Shown here piece after piece: positions 41,305 to 49,300 of a stretch of 64,000 nucleotides of DNA. The notes under the pieces were generated by a model. The model saw only the letters and a list, made by a program, of their open reading frames with translations, did no database searches and was not told the DNA's origin. The position numbers were made by a program, and so were the translations under genes. The number at the start of each line of letters is the position of its first letter. Position 1 is the first letter of the stretch. Source of the stretch: Virgibacillus oceani (GTDB lineage: Bacteria > Bacillota > Bacilli > Bacillales > Amphibacillaceae); contig NZ_BMFR01000004.1 in the NCBI RefSeq assembly GCF_014638995.1, positions 62,001-126,000 on the forward strand, read 5' to 3'.

Positions 41305-42358
41305 ACCGGTCCCCTCCAACATTTCCCGCCAAATCCCGCACTATTTCCGCTGCGGTTTCTTCCTTACTGATCTGTCCAACACCTTGCCCTGCCCACAACG
41401 ATTGAAAATCCGCAATTGCAAATTCTTTTCCAGCAGTGCGAATGTCTTTTGTCATCTGATTTTGAACGGGGAATGGCAACGGTTCAACTCCACTGATTTC
41501 CGTTTCTTTTATAAATCTATTAATAATAGCCCGCGCTGGTCTGCCTGAAAACACCTTTGTTATTACTGTATCTTCCGCCCCTGCTTTAATTAATGCACGT
41601 CGGTAGGCATTATTAGTTCCTGCTTCTTTTGCTGCTAAAAACCTGGTTCCTAATTGAACAGCTGAAGCTCCCATGGATTGAAGCGCGGAAACCTGTTTAT
41701 TGGAGGTAATACCGCCCGCAGCGACCACCGGAACATCAAATTCATTTAGGAAGTCTTGAACAAGTGCTATCAATCCAATGCTGCAACCATCTTTATACTT
41801 CCTTACATCAAACGTCCCTCTATGCCCACCAGCCTCAGATCCTTGTGCAACGATAATGTCATATCCAGCATCAACAAGCTGACTTGCTTCATCTAAATTA
41901 GTCGCCATTCCAATCAATGTAACATTATTGTCCTTCAGTCGCTTGATTAATACTGATGACAGCACGCCAAATGCTGTACTTACAATTGGAATATTCTCTT
42001 CTAATATGACATAAATTTTTTCCTGTAAATAGTCAGTCACTTTAATCGAGTCCTGACCGGAATCAATAACTAATTCATCTCTAAATCTATTTAATACCTG
42101 TTGCATATCAGCTATATCACTAGAGAATGTCTCCAGATTTGCTGCAAATATATTTACTGCGAATGGTTTGTCTGTTAATTTCTTTATTTGCTGGATTTCT
42201 TTCTTTAATGCGGCTGCACTCATATAGCCAGCACCAATTGTACCTAATGCACCTGTATTGGCAACAGCTGCAACCAATTCCGGTGTCGTAATTCCCCCTG
42301 CCATACCCGCTTGAATAATGGGAATTTCCACCTTTAGCTTGTCCAGTAAATTTTCCAT
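41303..42358 (-). CDS. Nitronate monooxygenase (NPD family)
   Basis: FMN-dependent TIM-barrel enzyme, 351 residues, oxidising alkyl nitronates. N-terminal IIQAGMAGGITTPELVAAV, then GSEAGGHRG with the likely catalytic His near 178, and PVVAAGGITSNKQVSA followed by GASAVQLGTRFLA for flavin phosphate. FabK-type enoyl-ACP reductases share this fold, but the sequence reads as NMO. GGAGGG precedes the ATG. Confidence 0.85.
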   Translation of the reverse strand: MENLLDKLKVEIPIIQAGMAGGITTPELVAAVANTGALGTIGAGYMSAAALKKEIQQIKKLTDKPFAVNIFAANLETFSSDIADMQQVLNRFRDELVIDSGQDSIKVTDYLQEKIYVILEENIPIVSTAFGVLSSVLIKRLKDNNVTLIGMATNLDEASQLVDAGYDIIVAQGSEAGGHRGTFDVRKYKDGCSIGLIALVQDFLNEFDVPVVAAGGITSNKQVSALQSMGASAVQLGTRFLAAKEAGTNNAYRRALIKAGAEDTVITKVFSGRPARAIINRFIKETEISGVEPLPFPVQNQMTKDIRTAGKEFAIADFQSLWAGQGVGQISKEETAAEIVRDLAGNVGGDR

Positions 42359-42471
42359 AAAAAACCCTCCATTCCGCCTTATTTTCTACTAAAGCATATC
42401 ACAAAATCTGCTTCTCCCTAAAAACTATCTTACCTAAACTATAGTTTTTAAAACTTTCCTTACTTTCCTTC

Positions 42472-42500
42472 TTGACAATATTAAGAAAATTCCGTATTAT
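42472..42500 (+). promoter_or_regulatory. Sigma-A promoter of the serine hydrolase operon
   Basis: TTGACA (42472-42477), a 17-bp spacer and TATTAT (42495-42500): a near-consensus promoter about 160 bp ahead of the serine hydrolase gene. Confidence 0.8.
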
Positions 42501-42508
42501 GGTAGAGA

Positions 42509-42540
42509 TTAACGAACACCGTCGTTAAATGTATCGTTAA
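42509..42540 (+). promoter_or_regulatory. TTAACGA/TCGTTAA operator overlapping the transcription start
   Basis: TTAACGA (42509-42515), TCGTTAA (42522-42528) and TCGTTAA (42534-42540): an inverted repeat followed by a third half-site. It sits where RNA polymerase would start, an ideal repressor site. The regulator encoded two genes downstream is the natural candidate (inference). Confidence 0.6.
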
Positions 42541-42660
42541 TGGGTGAAGTTTCTGAAAATACTATTAAATCTTTTTAATAAAACATATAGATAGAAAATA
42601 AAGGGGGATTTTTTCCATAATATATCAGATAACTAACCTTCTTTAAAGGCGGAAAAAATC

Positions 42661-43449
42661 ATGAATTTTAATCAATTAAAATCGTCAATCCAAAATCTTG
42701 TACATGATGCTATTGATAACTTTTCTATTTTCATTCAAACAAAAGACGGCACTATCACTATCAATGCCTATGAACCAAGAAAAGCAGCTAGCGTTATAAA
42801 AGTACCTATGCTTATCGAAGCATTTCGCCAAATTGAAAACAACATTTTTAATCCCAATGCCTTGGTCTATATTGAAGATGACATGAAGGTTGGCGGTGCA
42901 GGCATCATTAACTATTTAACAAATTCAAATGTATACAGTTATAAAAATTTACTTGAGCTGATGATCATCGTTTCAGATAACACAGCAGCGAACCTTATCC
43001 TCGATAAGATAGGGATTCACAATGTTAATGGATTATCTTCCATGCTTGAATGCAGACATACCCATATCGGCCGAAAATTTATGGATCAAGAAGCACAACA
43101 GAAAGGGCTAGAAAATTACACAAGTGCATTTGATATGTTCCAATATCTAAGACTAGCTCGGGAACCAAACAATATAATCAATGAAGACACAAGAAAACAA
43201 ATACTAACAATCCTATCCCATCAGCAATTAAAGGAAAAGCTGCCATACTACATGATTGATGAGGATAACCTAAACATTTTTCATAAAACAGGGGAATTGC
43301 CTGGGGTTGAACATGATGCAGCAATTGTAAATTATCGTGAAAAAACTGTATACGCTGTCATACTAACAGAAGGCTTTGAAAATAATAGCCATGGCAAAAC
43401 AAGTATTGCAACGATTGGGAAATATGTAATCGACTACATGAAACACTGA
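42661..43449 (+). CDS. Cytoplasmic class A beta-lactamase-fold serine hydrolase
   Basis: 262 residues with all three hallmark motifs of the penicillin-recognising serine hydrolases: SxxK as Ser44-Val-Ile-Lys47, SDN at 105-107 and KTG at 209-211. Glu144 (MDQEAQQ) may play the omega-loop role. No signal peptide or membrane helix is present, so it should act inside the cell, unlike secreted beta-lactamases. A cytosolic peptidase, amidase or esterase seems more likely than antibiotic resistance. The ribosome binding site is weak (AAAGGCGGA). It is 22 bp from the regulator gene and shares its promoter. Confidence 0.8.
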   Translation: MNFNQLKSSIQNLVHDAIDNFSIFIQTKDGTITINAYEPRKAASVIKVPMLIEAFRQIENNIFNPNALVYIEDDMKVGGAGIINYLTNSNVYSYKNLLELMIIVSDNTAANLILDKIGIHNVNGLSSMLECRHTHIGRKFMDQEAQQKGLENYTSAFDMFQYLRLAREPNNIINEDTRKQILTILSHQQLKEKLPYYMIDEDNLNIFHKTGELPGVEHDAAIVNYREKTVYAVILTEGFENNSHGKTSIATIGKYVIDYMKH

Positions 43450-43471
43450 TATTTATAATAAGGAGGTTTTT

Positions 43472-44767
43472 ATGGTGAAAATTAAGATTGCTGTATTCGG
43501 AAGAAAAGAATTAATCAGCCGGCTGAACCATTATGTGGAAGACCAGGATGATATAGAAATTGTTCCATTTATTTATACGAAGACAAAGGATACAATTGAA
43601 TTAATGGAAACAGCTTTTATGTGCGATATTTATTTATTCGCTGGGGCACTTCCCTATTTATATGCGAAGGAAAAGATCAATAAAAAACGTCTTCCTGCAG
43701 TTCAAGTAGCTTTTGATGAATATATGATTCTTACTTCTTTTTATCGATTAAAAAACTATCACAACCAGGCTTTAGACCGAATTTCTATTGATGTCCTGGA
43801 TAGGGCTCATGTAGACAAGGTTGTCAACGAACTGGATATGCAGGAGCATACCATCTATACATATAGTTACGGTGATGATAAGGTTTTAGATATTGATCTG
43901 ATTGTTGCCTACCATCAAAACCTATGGAGTGATGGAAAAATTGACTATTGTCTAACTTCCATTGAAGAGGTTGAGCAACGTCTAAAGGAAAAAGGCATTC
44001 CAACAAGCTGTATGCAAATTCCGCAAATTAATGTGGAACGCGCAATTGAACAGGCAAAATCAATCGCGAAACTGAATCATAGCAAAAGTGCGCAGATCGT
44101 ATCCGGATTTGTCCGTATTAAAAACTTTGATTCTCTTATTTCACATAAAGGCGAGCTCACTTCACAAGAACTGTTGCTAAAGTTACACCAAATTTTGCTG
44201 AAATTCGGTCATAAAACCTATTCATCTGTCCTTACTAACGGTGATAATCAATTCGTTTTGTTTGGTACTCACGGTATTTTAAATCATATTACAAATCATT
44301 ATCGGGACTTTCCGCTTTTGCAGGAAATCGAGCGTTCTTTAACCATCTCCGTTGATATTGGTTTCGGATTAGGCTTAACAGCAAAACAAGCTGAGGATAA
44401 TGCAAAACTCGCTCTTGAGGCGTGTAATCGAACCGAAAGCAGCAATTGTTACATTGTTAACGAACGCCAGGAAACAATTGGACCTCTTGGAGTAGAAAAG
44501 CACTTTGATACATCACAGCTATACCATGCACTTATTCATAAAGCTAACTTAAACAATGAATTATCATATAACTTTATTGACTTTATTAAACTGCGTAACA
44601 ATGAGCCATTTTCAGCGAATGATATTGCGAAATATTATCGTGTGACCAAACGCAGTGCTGAACGTACAGTTTATAAGCTTCTATCAGGAGATGTCATTAA
44701 GGTTGTCGGGGAAGAAAAGCCTTATCAAAAAGGACGGCCAAGGAAGCTGTTCCAAATATCGGTATGA
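43472..44767 (+). CDS. Putative three-domain transcriptional regulator
   Basis: 431 residues, no close family recognised. Residues about 1-190 look like a two-lobed ligand sensor: the part with CLTSIEEVEQRLKEKGIPT resembles the PrpR N-terminal domain. Residues about 200-345 look like a degenerate GGDEF/nucleotide-cyclase fold (SGFVRIKNFDSL, DNQFVLFGT, GFGLGLTAKQAEDNAKLALE) without a GGDEF signature. Residues about 370-431 form a winged helix-turn-helix (FSANDIAKYYRVTKRSAERT, KGRPRKLF). ATG 43472 follows AAGGAGG. It probably controls its own operon through the operator at 42.5 kb. Confidence 0.6.
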   Translation: MVKIKIAVFGRKELISRLNHYVEDQDDIEIVPFIYTKTKDTIELMETAFMCDIYLFAGALPYLYAKEKINKKRLPAVQVAFDEYMILTSFYRLKNYHNQALDRISIDVLDRAHVDKVVNELDMQEHTIYTYSYGDDKVLDIDLIVAYHQNLWSDGKIDYCLTSIEEVEQRLKEKGIPTSCMQIPQINVERAIEQAKSIAKLNHSKSAQIVSGFVRIKNFDSLISHKGELTSQELLLKLHQILLKFGHKTYSSVLTNGDNQFVLFGTHGILNHITNHYRDFPLLQEIERSLTISVDIGFGLGLTAKQAEDNAKLALEACNRTESSNCYIVNERQETIGPLGVEKHFDTSQLYHALIHKANLNNELSYNFIDFIKLRNNEPFSANDIAKYYRVTKRSAERTVYKLLSGDVIKVVGEEKPYQKGRPRKLFQISV

Positions 44768-44790
44768 CAGAGAGTTCACAGACAAGAGGT

Positions 44791-44833
44791 CAGAGGTCAG
44801 AAATTCAAATTTCACCCCTCTGGCTTTTTTTTA
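44791..44833 (+). terminator. Terminator after the regulator gene
   Basis: CAGAGG-TCA-GAAATT (from 44791) pairs with AATTTC-ACC-CCTCTG (to 44822), followed by GCTTTTTTTT. Confidence 0.8.
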
Positions 44834-44839
44834 TGGACA

Positions 44840-44864
44840 AAAAAATACCCCTAAATCAGGGATA
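44840..44864 (-). terminator. Terminator of the 49-aa membrane peptide gene
   Basis: On the minus strand TATCCCT (44864-44858) pairs with AGGGGTA (44852-44846), one mismatch, followed by TTTTTTTG. It ends a minus-strand transcript that would otherwise have no gene, supporting the small ORF upstream. Confidence 0.75.
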
Positions 44865-44872
44865 TTCTCATG

Positions 44873-45022
44873 CTAACTTCTATTATCAAACAAAAAATTC
44901 ATGATACTTTCAAAAATAGAAACATCATCTGTTACTAAAAATACCGGTAGAAGTAAAATTGCTAGTACTACTGCTGCGTTTGCAACGATAAATTTGCTGA
45001 AGCCCCTTATGACTTTCCTCAA
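44873..45022 (-). CDS. Small membrane peptide (49 aa)
   Basis: TTG start at 45022 with AAGGGG nine bases upstream, stop at 44873-44875. The peptide has a basic start (MRKVIRGFSKF), one strong helix (about residues 11-30, AAVVLAILLLPVF) and a short tail with acidic residues. A terminator follows within 9 nt. No family recognised. A promoter-like AT-rich stretch lies upstream at 45045-45110, facing away from the SNF2 gene's 3' end. Confidence 0.55.
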   Translation of the reverse strand: MRKVIRGFSKFIVANAAVVLAILLLPVFLVTDDVSIFESIMNFLFDNRS

Positions 45023-45118
45023 TTCAATCTACCCCTTTCTGAAAGTACAGAATATACTTTATATTATATACTAAATTTATTCCCGTTACACTAAAATCGT
45101 AAACAAATTCAGATTTCC

Positions 45119-48100
45119 TTACAAACTTAACAATTCCCTTACATCATCCTCCGTTAAACTAGACAACATTGTCTCTCCTGGCTGGATGACCTGATCAATC
45201 AGCTCCCGTTTCCGCTGCTGAAGCTCATAAATTTTTTCTTCAATTGTTCCTTCTGTAATAAGACGGATAACCTGAACTACATTTTTCTGTCCAAAACGGT
45301 GTGCCCTGCCTGTTGCCTGATCTTCAACTGCGGGATTCCACCACAAATCGTACAAGATAACAGTATCGGCCCCTGTTAAATTGAGTCCCGTTCCACCGGC
45401 TTTAAGTGAAATGAGAAATACACTTTTTTCACCATTGTTAAAACGATCACTCATTTGCACGCGTTCCTGTGAAGGTGTTGAACCATTTAAATAAAAATAT
45501 CCTATGCCCTCCTCCTCAAGTTTGCCAATAATAATCTCATGCATACTTGTAAACTGAGAGAAAATCAACATCCGCTTACCACTATCAACGGCATTGCGAA
45601 CTGTTTCTAATAGCTGTTCTAATTTACCTGACTTGCCCACGTAATTTTCAATGAATAACGCTGGATGGCAGCAAATTTGCCGTAATCTTGTCAGGCCAGC
45701 CAATATCTTCATCCGGTTTTTATTAAAATTACTATCTTTCATCGATTGTGCTGCTTCTTGCTGTAATTCACGCAAATAGCCCAGGTACAGTTCCTTTTGC
45801 GATTTTGTTAACTCAGATACATGAACGGATTCAATTTTATCTGGAAGCTCTTTTAGCACATCTTGTTTTACCCGCCGTAAAATAAATGGCTTAGTTATTG
45901 CCGCTATTTTCTCATTGGTCAATTGCCTGAAGTTACGTTGATTGGGCATAAGACCGGGCAAAATCACCTGAAAAATTGCCCACAATTCATCAATAGCATT
46001 CTCAATTGGCGTTCCACTTAATGCGAACCGCTTTTTAGCATTAATTTTACGGATCGCCTGGGAAGTTTTCGTTGCATAGTTTTTAATATACTGTGCTTCA
46101 TCTAAAATCAATGTATGAAACACCAACCCATCGTATAATTCAATATCCTGTCTCAATGTCGCATACGATGTTATCCAAACGTCCAGATCAGTTAATTCGC
46201 GGATCTTCTGCTGCCGTTCCAATGGGGTTCCCGTAAGAATGGCGACCTTTAGCCCTGGGGCAAATTTTTCACATTCATTTTTCCAATTATATAAAACAGA
46301 TGATGGCGCAACAATTAAGTGCGGTGTATCGTTTGCTTCAGAAAGCATGTATGCAATTGACTGTAACGTTTTCCCTAGGCCCATGTCGTCAGCCAAAATC
46401 CCGCCTAAATGATAAGCACTTAATGACTTAAACCATTGGTAACCAGTTTTTTGATAATTTCTTAAGGTTGCGTTCAAGCCTTTTGGCAATGGATAGACCT
46501 GGTCCTCCGGTGATTTCAATTGATGCAGCAGCTTTCGAAACGACGGATCATAATTCTTTTTCGTGTCAATTAATTCATCAATTTGTGCCCCGCGGTAAAC
46601 TGGCATTTGCACATTTCCATCGTTCATGTCAGATTTCTTTATGTCCAGGTCATTGAAAAACTGTTTAATGGAAGTAAACTCTTCCCCTTCTAGTGAAAGC
46701 AATGCACCACTTTGCAATCGGTAATACCGCTTTTTTTCCATTACTGCGTTTAGCACCGAGTTAATCTCCGAATCAGCAATACCATCAATATTAAAGCCTA
46801 TTTCCAGCAAATTAGACGATGATTCAAGCCGTACACTTGTTGATGGAATTGGTTCATTTTCCACAATATAGCTGCGAATTTCGGACGTTAAAAATAACTC
46901 AACATACGAATCCAACAGTGGTAATGTATCATATAAAAACTCATATAATTCGTCTTCATCCGCGTCTATATACAGATCCTTCCCATTATAATGGAAATTA
47001 GCATGCTCAATTAAACGCATAATCTGCTGTTCTTTTGCCGTATCCCTAATTATGATAACTTCATCTTTTTCCCGGCCGTTAAATGGATCGATTTGATATT
47101 CCCCATAATGGTACTCTAATTTACCAACAATCCAATCAGCTTTTACATCAAGGTAAAGCTTTGCCCTTAATGGAACCTGAATAATCTCTTCTGCTACTTT
47201 ATCTGATATTTGCACATCGCCAACCTTTTTCAAAGAAGGCAGTACCTCAGAAATGAACACATCTGCTTGTTTACCAGAAATGGGCAATTGCTTATTTTCC
47301 ATACCTAATTTACTGATTTGCTCGATAATCGGCAGTTGTTCCTTCGTTGGAAAATAAAATATTCCTGATGAAAACAACATGCGATAGGTCTTGAAATATA
47401 TCATCTGAGCCATTTCATTTGTTAATACAAGTTCATTGTTCTCATTTTTCGTTAAGGAAAATTGGTATGGCAGACTGTCACTGACAATATCTGCTTCATC
47501 AAAGGTTTTCCCTTCCGATTCCACAGTAAAATCACGCTGAACAAGCTTCTCCAGCAATGTTTTCACAAGAAGTGCCGGAATAACAATAGACCGATCCTGA
47601 GAGAATTGCCCACGAAACTCCACAAATGTCCGATCAAAGTACAGCTGCTCATTTTGAAGAATGGAATACAGCAATTCAAAAATATCCATATCCTGTTTTA
47701 GAAAATAATGACTTTCCGGATTATAGGTAAATGTTTTCGTAAAATAATGCTCCTGCCCGTTCAGTACATCCTCTAAAAAGGTGTAAGCATCCTTTACAAC
47801 AAAACATCTTTTTTCTCCTGTTTTCAATTCAATTAATAGTTTACGATCATATGACCATTTACAATAGTATTCCACATGCAATGGTACCTTTTGCGGCAGA
47901 ATTTCAGCTGTGTCCGGCTGCTGCTGTAAGGAGGTCATGGAATCAATCAATCGTTTCGTAGTTTGATAGTCAAAGGCTGTGTCAATCGGATAATCTATCT
48001 GTTCCTTTCTGGCAATTCCAATTAGGGTAGCAACGATATGCTTACATGAACGGTATGTATCAAAGGCGGGACAATCACAATATGCATCAACCGATCCTTT

Positions 48101-48286
48101 TGACAGGTCGTTCATATTAATTTCCACAAAGTAACGCTCCGTCCCATGAACTGCAGCCGTCCATACATTGTAATTTATATCATATAGGAGATCACTTACA
48201 CGACCATCCTTGTAATAGTCTAACCCGCGTTTATATACGATAGATGGAAACAATTTTTTTAGATTTGCATCACGAATGCTTTTCAA
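45119..48286 (-). CDS. SWIM zinc-finger SNF2-family helicase
   Basis: 1055-residue ATP-dependent DNA translocase. The N-terminal SWIM zinc finger has Cys70, Cys72, Cys81 and His83 (YCDCPAF ... SCKH). Residues about 150-580 form the bacterial SNF2-associated region. The SNF2 ATPase has DDMGLGKTLQ, LDEAQYIKN and SGTPIENA; the C-terminal helicase half has SLKAGGTGLNLT and QATGRAHRFGQ. It starts at TTG 48286 with only a weak AGGT ahead. Likely acts in transcription recycling or repair, in the manner of RapA-like or YqhH-like proteins; the exact role is unknown. Confidence 0.9.
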   Translation of the reverse strand: MKSIRDANLKKLFPSIVYKRGLDYYKDGRVSDLLYDINYNVWTAAVHGTERYFVEINMNDLSKGSVDAYCDCPAFDTYRSCKHIVATLIGIARKEQIDYPIDTAFDYQTTKRLIDSMTSLQQQPDTAEILPQKVPLHVEYYCKWSYDRKLLIELKTGEKRCFVVKDAYTFLEDVLNGQEHYFTKTFTYNPESHYFLKQDMDIFELLYSILQNEQLYFDRTFVEFRGQFSQDRSIVIPALLVKTLLEKLVQRDFTVESEGKTFDEADIVSDSLPYQFSLTKNENNELVLTNEMAQMIYFKTYRMLFSSGIFYFPTKEQLPIIEQISKLGMENKQLPISGKQADVFISEVLPSLKKVGDVQISDKVAEEIIQVPLRAKLYLDVKADWIVGKLEYHYGEYQIDPFNGREKDEVIIIRDTAKEQQIMRLIEHANFHYNGKDLYIDADEDELYEFLYDTLPLLDSYVELFLTSEIRSYIVENEPIPSTSVRLESSSNLLEIGFNIDGIADSEINSVLNAVMEKKRYYRLQSGALLSLEGEEFTSIKQFFNDLDIKKSDMNDGNVQMPVYRGAQIDELIDTKKNYDPSFRKLLHQLKSPEDQVYPLPKGLNATLRNYQKTGYQWFKSLSAYHLGGILADDMGLGKTLQSIAYMLSEANDTPHLIVAPSSVLYNWKNECEKFAPGLKVAILTGTPLERQQKIRELTDLDVWITSYATLRQDIELYDGLVFHTLILDEAQYIKNYATKTSQAIRKINAKKRFALSGTPIENAIDELWAIFQVILPGLMPNQRNFRQLTNEKIAAITKPFILRRVKQDVLKELPDKIESVHVSELTKSQKELYLGYLRELQQEAAQSMKDSNFNKNRMKILAGLTRLRQICCHPALFIENYVGKSGKLEQLLETVRNAVDSGKRMLIFSQFTSMHEIIIGKLEEEGIGYFYLNGSTPSQERVQMSDRFNNGEKSVFLISLKAGGTGLNLTGADTVILYDLWWNPAVEDQATGRAHRFGQKNVVQVIRLITEGTIEEKIYELQQRKRELIDQVIQPGETMLSSLTEDDVRELLSL

Positions 48287-48436
48287 AACACTTTAAACCT
48301 ACCTTCTATCTTCTCTATTTCTTTTATTTTATACGAGTCTAGCACGTTTTTAAACTAAAAATCCTTCTATTAGGTTTGGGAAATACGTAAAAAAATATAC
48401 ATGCCCCTAAGCGAAGTCCTGCCATCCATTCTAATC

Positions 48437-48450
48437 TTACAAAACTGTAA
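48437..48450 (+). promoter_or_regulatory. BceR-type operator upstream of the BceAB-like genes
   Basis: TTACA (48437-48441), four bases, TGTAA (48446-48450). This fits the TNACA-N4-TGTAA motif known for BceR-like response regulators that control bceAB-type transporters, and lies 80 bp upstream of the ATPase gene. Confidence 0.6.
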
Positions 48451-48532
48451 GGATACTGAAAGATAAACAAATACTAGATTAATGCTGAAAGGGATACACT
48501 AGCAATAGATTAGAAATTTGGAGGTATGCATG

Positions 48533-49285
48533 ATGAATCAGACTGTCGTAAACGTTAAGGACATTCATAAAGTATTTGGCAAACGAAATGAAAACCAATA
48601 CCACGCACTAAGCGGGGTTACATTTGATATTAAAGCAGGTGAATTTGTTGGAATTATGGGACCGTCCGGCGCCGGTAAAACAACGCTGCTAAATGTAATA
48701 TCCACATTAGATAAACCAACAGATGGAACAATAGAAATCGCTGGTACCAACATTACATCCATGAAACAGGGGCAGCTGGCAGACTTTCGTTCAGAGCAGC
48801 TAGGCTTTATATTCCAGGATTTTAATTTGCTTGAGAACTTAACAATCTATGAAAATATCGCATTACCGCTTTCATTACAAGGTGTTCCATCACGAAAGAT
48901 AAAGCCAAGTGTTGTTGAAGTAGCGAAGAAGCTTGGTATCGAAACTATTTTAGAAAAATATCCTGTTACCGTTTCAGGCGGACAAAAGCAACGTGCTGCT
49001 GCAGCCAGAGCATTGGTTCATGAACCAGCAATTATTTTAGCGGATGAACCGACCGGTGCGCTTGATTCCAAAAGTGCAAAGAGTTTAATGGACGCAATGG
49101 TGCATTTAAACGAAAATCACGATGTGTCCATTATGATGGTGACACACGACCCACTAAGTGCAAGCTATTGTGAACGAATTTTGTTTATTCATGATGGTTC
49201 TCTATACAAAGAAATTCATCGCGATGGTTCAAGAAGCGAATTCCACCATCAAATTCTCGATGTGCTGGCAGATTTTGCAGAGTAG
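48533..49285 (+). CDS. BceA-type ABC transporter ATP-binding protein
   Basis: 250-residue ATPase of the MacB/BceA class. Walker A GPSGAGKTT, Q-loop FIFQDFNLL, signature VSGGQKQRAA and Walker B IILADEPTGALD. ATG 48533 is eight bases after GGAGG (ATG 48530 is possible). It is 15 bp from the FtsX-type permease gene. Together they would form a peptide-antibiotic detoxification and sensing module; the histidine kinase and regulator normally beside it are absent from the window. Confidence 0.88.
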   Translation: MNQTVVNVKDIHKVFGKRNENQYHALSGVTFDIKAGEFVGIMGPSGAGKTTLLNVISTLDKPTDGTIEIAGTNITSMKQGQLADFRSEQLGFIFQDFNLLENLTIYENIALPLSLQGVPSRKIKPSVVEVAKKLGIETILEKYPVTVSGGQKQRAAAARALVHEPAIILADEPTGALDSKSAKSLMDAMVHLNENHDVSIMMVTHDPLSASYCERILFIHDGSLYKEIHRDGSRSEFHHQILDVLADFAE

Positions 49286-49300
49286 AAAGGAGGAATTCAG

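Noticed and set aside
42661..43449. Antibiotic-resistance beta-lactamase
   Set aside because: The SxxK, SDN and KTG motifs are present, but there is no signal peptide and the omega-loop region is not that of true class A enzymes; I call it a cytosolic serine hydrolase.
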